Assembly (NCBI RefSeq): GCF_032854445.1
Contig: NC_088301.1
Span: forward strand, 28,318,402-28,382,401
Length of the DNA stretch: 64,000 nucleotides
DNA from: Liolophura sinensis
Taxonomy: Eukaryota > Mollusca > Polyplacophora > Chitonida > Chitonidae
Direction of reading: 5' to 3'
Of the stretch, positions 23,501 to 34,795 are shown piece after piece (within the stretch, counting starts at the first letter, position 1; each line of letters opens with the position of its first letter). The notes beneath the pieces are model-generated. The model was not told the DNA's origin, made no database searches, and saw nothing but the letters and a program-made list of their open reading frames with translations. The translations under genes were made by a program, and so were the position numbers.

Positions 23501-26500
23501 GGACTTATTTATGGCAAATCCATAGTGTCTTTATGTATTGATGAGAATTATTTTAAATTTCCTGCTCAACAATTTCAGGCAAAATTTGATAGCCCCGATA
23601 TATGATTGTAGCCTACTACCAGGAATGTGCATGCACACTCAGAGTACATATAATTCATTGTAGATTTTAACATAGGCGAATCATTAGCTGCAGTAAATCA
23701 TCCGCAGACATCCAACTAGATACATTGTTGTGGAGTTTTCACGCTCCAAGAACATACACATGGAGCAGTTATATTGATGTTGCGGAATGTCTTAAAATCA
23801 TGCTCGTATCATCCGCCCTCGTTGGTACCATGCATGGTGTCATGCATGAATCCTGTTTGGTTTGTGTGCCCATCATACGCATGTAATGGAACATGATCCA
23901 ACCTTGGTGCGCCCACCATGCGCCAACCATGGAGCCATGCGCCAACTATGGAGCCATGCGTCAACCATGGAGCCATGTGCCAACCATGGAGCCATGTGCC
24001 AACCATGGAGCCATGCACCAGCCATGGAGCCATGTGCCAACCATGGAGCCATGCGTCAACCATGGAGCCATGTGCCAACCATGGAGCCATGCGTCAACCA
24101 TGGAGCCATGTGCCAACCATGAAGCAATGTGCCAACCATGGAGCCATGCGCCAGCCATGGAGCCATGCTCCAGCCATGGAGCCATGCTCCAACCATGGAG
24201 CCATGCGCCAACCATGGAGGAATGTGCCAACCATGGAGCCATGATGGGCGTATGATATTCGGCTGGAATACGGCTGTACTGTTTACGTTAAAGACTGAAA
24301 GTTCAACAAGTTAGGGTCATTTTACATTCATTTAAGCTGGTATAATGATCAAAGAAGAATATCTATTTCATGTAGCTTGAAAAATATTAATTTTGGGCCA
24401 GGAAAGTCACAGAAATTTGAAATCTGTGAAGTGTTCAAACTCCGAAAATGGCTCGCAGCACATTAAAAAAAAATTATCACAATACATCTAACATAGTCTA
24501 ATACATAGGGATTTATTTCAAATTTAATAACATTTTTGTAATATACACTGTACATGTATTTTATGAATATTTGTCTGATTTTGATGTCCTGGAAGTTATA
24601 TTAACTTTTTTTGTTTTTTTTCTGATCGATTGAACAAATTTAATATTTAAATGATTTCAGCATGTGTCTGCCGAGGAGAAGACGAGTGTAATTAATGTGT
24701 TGTGCAATGCTGTCATGGCATACTGCAGTAAGTGGAACATTAAGAGGGCTGAACAGTTAGCTGTACAGGCCGTTCAGCTATCCAGGTACAGTATCTCTTT
24801 AGGACAGACTAAGTAATCAGAAAACCACCAAGCTAAGAAACTACATTGTTTTTGTCTACAATACTTCATCAGTTGTTACATTATTATCACCTGCTGCTGA
24901 AACTGTGAAAGTATATCGATATAAGTACAGCTGGCTGGCCAGCGTTTACTGATTAATGATGCGGGAGAGCCATGTATAGAATGCATATTTTACACAGTGG
25001 ACATTTTAACTGAGAGTCACAATGGGGGAAACTTTAAATTAATCCCCAATAGGTCAGTGGTTGGAACATTGTGAAACTCTAGTAATTTTCTGACAGTGAG
25101 GGGTACACAGAAGAACATTGACCCAATGAATAATGCGAAAGTAAGGATAACAGAAGATGTCACTGTGACAGTTTTCAGGGATGTACAAAAAATATGCTCC
25201 CCCCGCCCCCACTTACAGACGGCACTGGTCTTTTTTACTTTAATCTACATTCCTACCCTAACAACTTAGAGTATGTCACGCAAAACACTGGCCAGTAGGT
25301 TTACCTCTCCGAATAATATCAGTTCATGGTATTTATTTCTACAAATGAAAGAATCTGAGTTTGTTTACTTGTTAGATTTGCTTTTATGATTTATGTAAAG
25401 GTGAACTATAGGGATTTATTTCAGCGATAAAACTGTTAGTTTGTACAATTTATAGATATTGAGCTTTGGTTTTTATATTTTTTAAATAATTGACACCCAG
25501 TCACCATGGAAAAAGAAACATTTGTTTCATGACGTTCCAGTCTGAACCCATTGGTATGATGTCGTAATGCATGTACAGTAAACGCTCACATTTCTATATC
25601 ACAAAGTAAGACACGATGTCATACATACGCAGTTGGGAAGTATCTAGGTTATCTGCAATGGCCTAAACTTGTCGTTGATTGGTCTAAAATGCATGACGTG
25701 TGCAAAGGGAGTATAAGAGAACAGCAGCAAAAAGCTGCAGGAAATATACGTTTTTTTTTGCCTCATTATCTTCATTTTTTTTTTTTTTGGTAGAATATAC
25801 TTTAACACCTTCATCATGGTGTAACCGGCCGATAACGCTGAACTTTGTTTCGTACCTCGTCAAATCCCTCAAATGCTGCTCATTCTCGGGATTTGACTCG
25901 ATACCAAGCAAGGTTCAGCGATATCGCATTATATAACAAAGACCGCTACAACAGTGTTAAACCCCTAAATAATATTACAATTCTAAAATTAAGCTTTATT
26001 TACTCTAAAATTAATGCACTCATTTTCTCTCAGGGAATACTTTGGCAGCCGGCATCCCATGTACCTGAAGGCTTTGTTGACATACTGTTACTACTCTAAT
26101 GAGTTTCGTCAGGATGATTCTGGTGTGGAAATAGCTCGGGTAAGCATGTATAGTGTGTTGATTTTGCACATCTGGTACACTGCAACTGCACACCACAGTA
26201 ACTGAAAGAGGCTGGAAATGGAGAACACTGTGTCTATAATTTAGATGTAGAGATTGGTCTCACTGCAAATGAATGGCATGAGTACATGTAGGCCATTATA
26301 AATATTTATTTATTTGACTGGTGTGTCAAGTCGTACTCAAGAATATTTCACTTATACGACGGCGGCCAGTATTATGGTGGGTGGAAACCGGGCAGAGCCT
26401 GGGGGGAAACCCACGACCATCCGCAGGTTGCTGGCAGACCTTCCCACGTACGGCCAGAGAGGTCATTACAAATAAATCTAATAGACTAAATATATAGCTA

Positions 26501-29500
26501 TAAAGCTCCACAAACACCTAAACACTGTTGCTCTGGTGGGTCCATTTCCACAAAGCTTTTGTCGACTATGTAATGGAATTAATGTACTAGTTACCTTGCG
26601 CAGTAGTGTACAGTCTTTGTGTAAGTTTGAAGTGCCAATAATTAGTTATGCCGATTAAGAGTTAGCTTTCAAATTTCGAGGACCAAATGTTTTGACAACC
26701 TGTGAGAGATTCTATTGGCCGACGTTTGGTTGAACACAAGTAATCAATACATATGTCACAAGTGCAATGTACCCACATGGTGAAAGTGAGAAGTTCTGGG
26801 AATATCAGAACACAACTAATCAATACATATGTCTCAAGTGCAGTGTGCCCACATGGAAAGAGTGAGAACTTCTGTGAATGTCAGAACACAGCTAATCAAT
26901 ACATATGTCACAAGTGCAATGTGCCCACATGGAAAGAGTGAGAAGTTTTGGGAATGTCAGAACACAACTAATCAATACATATGTCTCAAGTGCAATGTGC
27001 CCACATGGAAAGAGTGAGAACTTCTGTGAATGTCAGAACACAGCTAATCAATACATATGTCACAAATGGAATGTACCCACATGGTGAAAGTGAGAAGTTG
27101 TGGCAATGTCAAAACACAACTAATCAATACTTAAGTCACAAATGCAATGTACCCACATGGTGGAACTGAGAAGTTTTGGGAATGTCAGAACACAACTAAT
27201 CAATACTTAAGTCACAAATGCAATGTACCCACATGGTGAAAGTGAGAAGTTGTGGGAATGTCAGAACACAACTAATCAGTACATAGGTCACAAATGCAAT
27301 GTACCCACATGGTGAAAGTGAGAAGTTGTGGGAATGTCAGAACACAACTAATCAATACATATGTCACAAGTGCAATGTACCCACATGGAAAGAGTGAGAA
27401 GTTCTGGGAATGTCAGAACACAACTAATCAATACATATGTCACAAATGCAGTGTACCCACATGGTGAAATTCAGAACTTCTGGGAATGTCAGAACACAAC
27501 TAATCAATACATCTGTCACAAATGCAATGTACCCACATGGAAAGAGTGAGAAGTTCTGGGAATGTCAGAACACAACTAATCAATACATATGTCACAAGTG
27601 CAATGTACCCACATGGTGAAAGTGAGAACTTCTGGGAATGTCAGAACACAACTAATCAATACATATGTCACAAATGCAGTGTACCCACATGGTGAAATTC
27701 AGAACTTCTGGGAATGTCAGAACACAACTAATCAATACATCTGTCACAAATGCAATGTACCCACATGGAAAGAGTGAGAAGTTCTGGGAATGTCAGAACA
27801 CAACTAATCAATACATATGTCACAAGTGCAATGTACCCACATGGTGAAAGTGAGAACTTCTGGGAATGTCAGAACACAACTAATCAATACATATGTCACA
27901 AATGCAGTGTACCCACATGGTGAAATTCAGAACTTCTGGGAATGTCAGAACACAACTAATCAATACATCTGTCACAAATGCAATGTACCCACATGGAAAG
28001 AGTGAGAAGTTCTGGGAATGTCAGAACACAACTAATCAATACATATGTCACAAGTGCAATGTACCCACATGGTGAAATTCAGAACTTCTGGGAATGTCAG
28101 TTTCTACATGATCTTGCAGTTTATATAGGCCTACCAACCAGTGTTAATTCAACTCCACAAACATTTGAATCGTTTCAAAACCTCTGAATGAGGTGCGAGG
28201 GAGGTGTAAACTACTGTCACTGATCGACTACCAGTAATCCCCTATTCCCTCCAGAGGGTTTACGACTTAAAAACAGCAGCCCCTACAGGGCACCATGGTT
28301 TATAGTTATACCCAGAAATTGTCTCAGGTTATTGAAAAGGTATGGTATGTGCCATGGGGACTGCCACTTGAACATGTCCCTCTGGAATCAAGGTTTAATA
28401 GTGACATATTATTATTTTGACAGCATACCCTACAGGTGGCCAGAATAACATACGGAATAGAGACGCCCCAGCAGGCGCATGCGCATCGTGCTCTCTGCAA
28501 GGCTCTCATTGTGGCACAGAATTTCAAGGAGGAAGAATATCTAGATCATGCACAACGCGCCTTCAGCATCAGTCAGGCCTGTTACCCTCCAGCCCACCCA
28601 GCCAAGTACCTGTTCCACTTTACGCTGGGTAAGAGGGGCCTCTGGGGCCAAGGTGGTTAGCATGTGAGAAGGGTACAATGACCCAGGAGCCTCTAACCAA
28701 TGCAGTCGCTGTGAGTTCAAGTCATATGCTGGCTTCCTCTCTGGCTGTACATGGGAAGATTTGGCAGCAACCTGCGGATGGCCATAGGTTTCCCCTGGGG
28801 AAACTTAGACTTAGGTTTCAGCATTAGTCAAGCCTATTAACTACCCCGCAATGCCCCCCTCCCCAAGCCCAACCCCAAACCCTCATAAGCCCATCCAGCC
28901 ATACACTGGTTCCACTTTACAATATGTATAAAGATCTTGACTTGAGTTTTAGCATCAGCCAGGCCTGTTACCTCTCAGCCCATACACCATGCACCTTTTG
29001 TCCTTCTTTTAAGATAGCTTTTAAATGTAAAACTCAAATACTTGTGTAAAACACCAATCAAATAAACAAATAAATAGAATACTTATGACTGGAGACACCA
29101 ATACTTGGTTAATTATGCCAGGGTGTGAATTTTTTGTTGTTGTGGTTTTCAGCCTATGCCCAGTACTGGAAAGCTCTGCAGCTTCCACCCAGTGAGCAGG
29201 AGGCTACGTTGAGCTTAGCCCTCCAGGAGATCTCTCATGCACACTCACAGGTGTTACAGCATTTCGGGGACCTCTGTCTGCGGCATGCCCAGGTCCTTGC
29301 TCTAATGGCACAGATCTCCATCAAGATGAACAAGTAGGTTGGAAAGGGATGTGCCCAAAGTGTCATGATAGTTTTCAATGTTAAAGTGAATATAACATTG
29401 GACATACAATGTGGTTAAAATGAAAAACCATTAAAACTATATGTGCATACACATTTTAAATTCTGGTGAGTGAGAGAGTGCTAGAGGTTTAACATCATAA

Positions 29501-32500
29501 TTGTTTTTCAGTCATATGACGACAAAGGAGTCCTTAGACTGCTCTTTTATCTAGTGCTGCTTCACTGAGATGCCTTACCAAAGGCAAGTGAGACGCTCCG
29601 CCTGATCCATTTACTGAGACGTGTCAACCAGTCGTTGCACTATCCCCTTCATGCTGAGCGCCAAGCGAGGAAGTGACAACTTCCTCTTTTAAAGTCTTAG
29701 GTGTGGCCCAACTCTGGATTGACCACTGACCCTCTACGAACTGAGCCATCTGGGCCGGTCTTGTTATGTCCTGCCTCTTAATGAAGGGGAACATACAGCA
29801 ATTGCTCTTTTCATCTGTCTGTCCTTCCCACTCAAATTTATGTAGAGGATATCTTGGCTATTATTATTTATTTGTTTATTTTTTTGATTGGTGTTTTACG
29901 CCGTACTCAAGAATATTTCACTTATATGATGGCGGTCAGCATTATGGTGGGTGGAAACCGAGCAGAGCCCAGGGGAAACCCACGACCATCAGCAGGCTTG
30001 ACTATTATTAGGCAAAGGATTCTCAAACTCACAAGGTATGCAAAATCACCTTAAGTTGTGCATTGTCATGCTATTTTTTCACATTTTTGATCTGTTGTAG
30101 TCATATATCTTTGTGCATATTTTGAATATTATATGGCATATGTTTGTTAAACTCACACAAAGTGTGCAAGATGACCTGAAGTGATGCATTGTCAAATTAT
30201 TTTTTCACATTTTGATTTTTTAAATTGTTGTCTGCACTTGCCCATGTGTCAAAATATATTTGCATCTGGGTATGACATAGCATACTTGTGCATGTAGGAT
30301 ACTGTTAGTTACATGGTTACTCAGGGATAGGACACACAAATATACGGTGTCAGTAATCCTGATAATGGGCTCAGCATTAGCTATATGGTTACTCAGTGAT
30401 AGGACATGCAAATATACAGTGTCAGTAATCCTCATAATGGGCTTGGCCTCAGTTACAAGGTTACTCAATGATAGGACACACAAATATACAGTGTCAGTAA
30501 TCCTCATAATGGGCTCAGCCTTAGCTACAAGGTTACTCAGAGATAAGACATGCAAATATATGGTGTCAGTAATCCTGATAATGGGCTCAGCATTAGCTAT
30601 ATGGTTACTCAGAAATAAGACATGGAAATATACGGTGTCAGTAATCCTCATAATGAGCTCAGCATCAGTTACATGGTTACTCAGGGATAAGACATGCAAA
30701 TATACGGTGTCAGTAATCCTCATAATGAGCTCAGCATCAGTTACATGGTTACTCAGGGATAAGACATGGAAATATACGGTGTCAGTAATCCTCATAATGA
30801 GCTCAGCATCAGTTACATGGTTACTCAGGGATAGGACATGCAAATATACAGTGTCAGTAATCCTCATAATGAGCTCAGCATCAGTTACATGGTTACTCAG
30901 GGATAAGACATGCAAATATACGGTGTCAGTAATCCTCATAATGAGCTCAGCATCAGTTACATGGTTACTCAGGGATAGGACATGCAAATATACGGTGTCA
31001 GTAATCCTCATAATGAGCTCAGCATCAGTTACATGGTTACTCAGGGATAGGACATGCAAATATACAGTGTCAGTAATCCTCATAATGAGCTCAGCATCAG
31101 TTACATGGTTACTCAGGGATAAGACATGCAAATATACGGTGTCAGTAATCCTCATAATGAGCTCAGCATCAGTTACATGGTTACTCAGGGATAGGACATG
31201 CAAATATACAGTGTCAGTAATCCTCATAATGAGCTCAGCATCAGTTACATGGTTACTCAGAGAGAAGACATGCAAATATACGGTGTCAATAATCCTCATA
31301 TTGAGCTCAGCATCAGTTACATGGTTACTCAGAAATAAGACATGCAAATATACAGTGTCAGTAATCCTCATAATGAGCTCAGCATCAGTTACATGGTTAC
31401 TCAGAGAGAAGACATGCAAATATACGGTGTCAGTAATCCTCATAATGAGCTCAGCATCAGTTACATGGTTACTCAGGGATAGGACACACACAAACATGGT
31501 GTCAATAATCCTCATATTGAGCTCAGCATCAGTTACATGGTTACTCAGGGATAAGACATGCAAATATACAGTGTCAGTAATCCTCATAATGAGCTCAGCA
31601 TCAGTTACATGGTTACTCAGGGATAAGACATGGAAATATACGGTGTCAGTAATCCTCATAATGAGCTCAGCATCAGTTACATGGTTACTCAGAGAGAAGA
31701 CATGCAAATATACGGTGTCAATAATCCTCATATTGAGCTCAGCATCAGTTACATCGTTACTCAGAAATAAGACATGGAAATATACGGTGTCAGTAATCCT
31801 CATAATGAGCTCAGCATCAGTTACATGGTTACTCGGGGATAGGACACGCACAAACACGGTGTCAATAATCCTCATATTGAGCTCAGCGTCAGTTACATGG
31901 TTACTCAGAAATAAGACATGGAAATATACGGTGTCAGTAATCCTCATAATGAGCTCAGCATCAGTTACATGGTTACTCGGGGATAGGACACGCACAAACA
32001 CGGTGTCAATAATCCTCATATTGAGCTCAGCATCAGTTACATGGTTACTCAGGGATAAGACATGGAAATATACGGTGTCAATAATCCTCATGATGGGCTC
32101 AGCATCAGTTACATGGTTGCTCAGTGATAGGACATGCAAATATGTCCTTGCACTCTCACTTGACTTTCAACATTTATGAATTATACATTCAGTCATATTG
32201 TAACAGTCCTGCGCAGTTGATCATATATGGAGTACCTTATTGCCAGTTAATAGGCAGTTAGCAAGAGATTTTAGAAACCACTTTTCACAAGATCTTTCCT
32301 GGGTTGTAGAGCCATTGATTTTATATGAGAAGTTAAGAAAAAATTTATTTACAAAGTTTTATGATAAAAGGCCCTGGGTTCAAGCCAAAGTTGTGTCATT
32401 TCTTAAGACTTGATTTTGGCTGTTTTAGTTCCACTTCACATGGGGCTGTAACAAAACGGATCAAGTATGGGTTTTTCTAGTGTGGGCATGTAACCTCAGG

Positions 32501-34795
32501 AGTAATATCTTCTGATATCATGGCATTTCTGTCAATTCTACATTGAAATACAATGCCGACAATATGGTTGTGTGATTATGGAAATGGTATCTACACTTTT
32601 TCTCTCACTTTTTAGAGAATGGCATCTGTTCCATGTGCACGAGCCATATTTTTGACCCATGCACATTAAGGCATGTTATAAACTTGAACCCTCCTTTATT
32701 TTTTATTTCGTTGTTGTTTAACGCCATGGTAAAGAGTTTTTCACTTATGCGATGACCGTCAGGTTTATAAGAAAACTGCAGTGCTCGGTGCGAAGGAGGT
32801 ACTTTTAGCAAGTGACTGATGAACTTTCCCATATACACACCATACTGGTAGAAGACAAGTGGTCATCAACGAATATTAGACTTTGCAAACAGCCACACAA
32901 GCTTTATTGACTACTTGTTGTCACCATGGCCCCATTGACAGCAAGAGTGGTGGAATTCCCTGTTCAAGACTGGGTTTGAACCTGAAACCAGCTCCCTCCA
33001 GCACAGTTCAAATTAAGGAAGCCATGACGATGTTATGATTTGGGCTGAGCATGGCCCCATGTCGTAGTCGTAACTGACATTAGCTTTACGATTCATTTTT
33101 CTTTTGCAGATTTAAGACAGCGGAGTCACTGCTGGTTACCAGTGACAAAATCCTGAGCCTGTGTTTGCCATCTCATAGTAACTACTTGCTGGTTACCCAG
33201 GCAACACTGGCTATGTTTTATGCTATGGATCCAGTTGGAAAGGTGGAAGATGCCAAAATTCTTCTTCAAAAGGTCATCAAAGAATTAGGTAAGAAAATCA
33301 ACCCAGAATTTACTCAGCTATCTTGATATTTTTATGCTCAGTGTTGAAGAACTATTGGATGGTGAATGGCTTTTGGGTTAGAGAGTGCAAGCCAGTGTCC
33401 TGTCATACATTTGGTATAAATTCTATGGCTTGGCATTAAGACTAAGGGGATAAGCTTAGTACAGCTCAGCATGACATCAAATTGCTGTGACTGGGTGGAT
33501 ATCATGGATGGTTGGTTTTTGGCATGTCAGTCCACTCAGATAGCGTTGTAATACTCTGTGATCTAGCTGATTGCATGCTAATGCAGCAGAATTACTCAGG
33601 AGCCTCTCGCCAATGAGTCCAGCTCATGCTGGACTTTCTCTCCAGTTGTACATGGGAAGGTCTTCCAGAAACCTGTTAATGGTTGTGTTCCTCTGTCCAG
33701 TTTCCTTCCACCATAATGCTGGTTACCATTGAATAAAGTGAGATATTCATGAGTATGGCATAAAATACCAATGAAATATATTTATTTATTTATTTGATTG
33801 GTGTTTTATGCCGTACTCAAGAATATTTCACTTATACAACAGCGGCCAGCATTATGGTGGGAGGAAACCCATGACAGAGCCCAGGGGAAACCCATGACCA
33901 TCCGCAGGTTGCTGAAAGACATTCCCACATACGGCCGGAGATGAAGCCAGCATGAGCTGGACTTGAACTCGAATCGACCGCATTGGTTAGAGACTCCTGG
34001 GTCATTATGATGCGCTGGTGCGCTAACCAACTGAGCCACCGCGCCCCCACCCCCCCAGTGAAATATATAAATCAATAAATAATATGTTTATAGGTCCACC
34101 ATGGTGTGAGATTACCATAAAAATGTTAAAAATGTTAAAAATGAAAAACTAAGGCTGTCCGTACCACAGATAAGGTAACCCCCAAAGTCTGTGTTTTCAA
34201 GGCTATTGTTTAATGCTGGAGTTAAATAACTAGCTGGAGGAGGGGTTTACTGGGTTATTCGTCTTACTCAATGTCATTACATTTCACTGTAAATCTCAGC
34301 AACAAACATATAGGCCTGGTCTGGAATTCCAGGTTTTGTTTCTTTGGACCAAATGTATGATTTAAAAGCTGGAAGAGATGAAAGTGCCAGAAATAGTATG
34401 AGCAAGTCAAATCCAGAAGTCATCTGAATTATTTCCACCCACAACTGTCGATAAAATTGTATTCAATGATGCATCTGTTCGGTCAACCTCACAAACTTTG
34501 AACAATCTGTTTTTCAGACTCTCCTGGTGTACTGGTTAACTGGGTCGTATTTGCATTTGATCATCTAGTTGCTCTCCACCAATCAGCTGGTGAGCAAAAG
34601 GAAGCTGCCATAATAGAGGCTCAGAAGGAGGAATGGGTGGCCAACAATCCTCCACACACTTCGAAGATCACCCTCCCAGTACTAATGGAACCTCCCAGGC
34701 CATATGCAGAATTCCTGGCCGATTTTAACATTTGGCAGAAACGGGTAGACAGGTGGAAAGAAGCAAAAGAAAGCGAAGAGTGTTGCCATTTGTGA
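17349..34795 (+). CDS. CARD-containing APPBP2-like (TPR/helical repeat) protein, eleven exons
   Basis: Exons are 17349-17386, 17970-18230, 18496-18878, 20602-21132, 22096-22313, 24661-24785, 26034-26139, 28436-28628, 29153-29333, 33110-33288 and 34518-34795. All borders are AG/GT, phases agree, and the sum of 2493 nt codes 830 aa plus stop. The ATG at 17,349 has an in-frame stop at 17,316. Residues about 30-120 look like a CARD: NRIALIQELHVEHIVQYLVK, TGVLNGADL, LLLDLLASKG, KRYRCLVEFLDNT. Residues 130-226 are an acidic, Ser/Pro-rich linker. From about 290 the order of helical segments follows APPBP2 as I recall it: LLHNHGVNLLHDLANSF, LVEKGEMYLELSHMML, KRAEQLAVQAVQLSREYFGS, RHPMYLKALLTYCYYS, MNKFKTAESLLVTSDKIL. 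APPBP2 is a TPR protein and CUL2 substrate receptor of about 585 aa without a CARD. Adaptor or ubiquitin-ligase roles here are inference. The first exon is short and least certain; the divergent C-terminal homology needs profile confirmation. Confidence 0.8.
17512..17567. repeat. (TA)n microsatellite
   Basis: About 28 uninterrupted TA dinucleotides, in intron 1 of the CARD gene. Confidence 0.97.
19455..20120. repeat. Copy of the foldback-like repeat family (one arm plus part of the centre)
   Basis: 'tgacctagatactttatatt', 'aaggaaattccgatagttcg' and 'tatgtatatctgcacacggc' correspond to the right arm of the 7.7-8.8 kb palindrome. The 5' part holds 'ggttcagcgatatcgggtct', shared with the copy at 25,915. 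It lies in intron 3 of the CARD gene. Confidence 0.6.
21370..21602 (+). repeat. SINE-B copy, 5' truncated
   Basis: Contains 'ggatagcgcaacgactggtt', 'gcttacttgccttcggtaag', 'gcaacaaggaggtacattcc', 'tcgtcatatgactgagaaat' and a 'cactcactcactcactcac' tail. It lies in intron 4 of the CARD gene. Confidence 0.75.
22481..22753 (-). repeat. SINE-A, full length
   Basis: A complete copy from 'tttatttatttatttgattg' to 'accgactgagccacggaggc'. Minus-strand reading gives the tRNA-like head (A box 'gtggctcagtcggt', B box 'gagttcaagtccagc'). It is a good reference copy for the family and lies in intron 5 of the CARD gene. Confidence 0.93.
23140..23404 (-). repeat. SINE-A, near full length, diverged
   Basis: From 'tttacttagttatttgatcg' to 'accaactgagccaaagacc'. 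More substitutions than the copy at 22.5 kb. Confidence 0.88.
23915..24246. repeat. 19-bp minisatellite
   Basis: About 17 tandem units of 19 bp, ccaaccatggagccatgtg with gcg/gtg and tct/cag variants. Three units make 57 bp, so translated peptides repeat every 19 aa. Several frames on both strands are free of stops. It is in intron 5 of the CARD gene; the ORFs are repeat by-products. Confidence 0.95.
25250..25955. repeat. Copy of the foldback-like repeat family
   Basis: The sequence from 'ttacctctccgaataatatc' to 'ggtctaaaatgcatgacgtg' is the reverse orientation of the arm at 8.27-8.7 kb. The centre has the same T-rich tract. The end at 25,835-25,930 is itself a hairpin in which the two halves carry 'gctgaactttgtttcgtacc' and 'ggttcagcgatatcg'. 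It lies in intron 6 of the CARD gene, ending about 80 bp before exon 7. Confidence 0.6.
26302..26464 (-). repeat. SINE-A copy, tRNA head truncated
   Basis: From 'tatttatttatttgactggt' through 'ggcagacctt' to 'cccacgtacggccagagagg'. The tRNA-related part is missing. Confidence 0.85.
26738..28105. repeat. 76-bp minisatellite with 228-bp higher-order repeat
   Basis: About 18 tandem units of 76 bp, each with 'caatacatatgtcacaagtg', 'caatgtacccacatgg' and 'gaatgtcagaacacaac'. From about 27,361 to 28,090 a three-unit block (228 bp) is repeated three times almost exactly; equivalent positions are 27,437, 27,665 and 27,893. It lies in intron 7 of the CARD gene. The overlapping short ORFs starting with MSQVQC are one unit read in successive copies. 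Confidence 0.95.
28655..28800 (+). repeat. SINE-A copy, 3' truncated
   Basis: 'aatgcagtcgctgtgagttc', 'gctggcttcctctctggctg' and 'tttcccctgg' mark the head and middle. The 3' end is missing. It begins within 30 bp of the exon 8 donor of the CARD gene. Confidence 0.7.
29463..29760 (-). repeat. SINE-B copy
   Basis: 'gtgagtgagagagtgctaga', 'cagtcatatgacgacaaagg', 'ccttaccaaaggcaagtgag', 'gcactatccccttcatgctg' and 'ctacgaactgagccatctgg' match the family. Intron 9 of the CARD gene. Confidence 0.75.
29866..29998 (-). repeat. SINE-A copy, truncated
   Basis: From 'tatttgtttatttttttgat' through 'gcagagcccaggggaaaccc' to 'acgaccatcagcaggc'. Confidence 0.85.
30300..32145. repeat. 72-bp minisatellite open on both strands
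   Basis: About 25 units of 72 bp, for example with 'cagtaatcctcataatgagc', 'tcagcatcagttacatggtt' and 'actcagggataagacatgca' (unit starts 30,709 and 30,781). The period is a multiple of three and the unit lacks stops in one frame on each strand. This leaves a 610-codon ORF on plus and a 639-codon ORF on minus, each a 24-aa repeat. Variants (aggacac/aagacatg, ttgagc/atgagc) are interspersed. It is in intron 9 of the CARD gene. I treat both ORFs as non-coding because the array is intronic and has no flanking gene structure of its own. Confidence 0.95.
32700..33055. repeat. Interspersed repeat related to that at 36.67-36.94 kb (SINE-C)
   Basis: 'ttgttgtttaacgccatggt', 'tttttcacttatgcgatgac', 'ccatatacacaccatactgg', 'tagaagacaagtggtcatca' and 'gcaaacagcc' correspond to blocks near 36,680-36,900 ('gatgttcaacacaataatca', 'tggtagaagaccagtggttt'). 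It is a third, more degenerate family. Confidence 0.5.
33590..33778 (+). repeat. SINE-A copy, truncated, plus orientation
   Basis: 'cagctcatgctggactttct', 'gtccagtttccttccaccat' and 'gagtatggcataaaatacc' with a tail 'aatgaaatat'. It abuts a minus-oriented copy tail to tail. Confidence 0.75.
33778..34046 (-). repeat. SINE-A, full length
   Basis: From 'atatttatttatttatttga' to 'accaactgagccaccgcgcc'. With the preceding plus copy it forms an inverted pair with the tails in the middle, in intron 10 of the CARD gene. Confidence 0.92.

Noticed and set aside
23809-24314. Overlapping Met/Trp/His-rich ORFs on both strands
   Set aside because: By-products of the stop-free 19-bp minisatellite.
26753-28187. 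A series of 60-69-codon ORFs starting MSQVQC or MSQMQC, with CxxC-like patterns suggesting zinc fingers
   Set aside because: Each is the same 76-bp satellite unit read in shifted copies. The cysteine pattern comes from the repeat and the ORFs all end within about two units.
30220-32179. Two ORFs of over 600 codons on opposite strands
   Set aside because: Both are read-through of a 72-bp tandem array (multiple of three) inside an intron of a well-supported gene. There is no independent start, splice or domain evidence.
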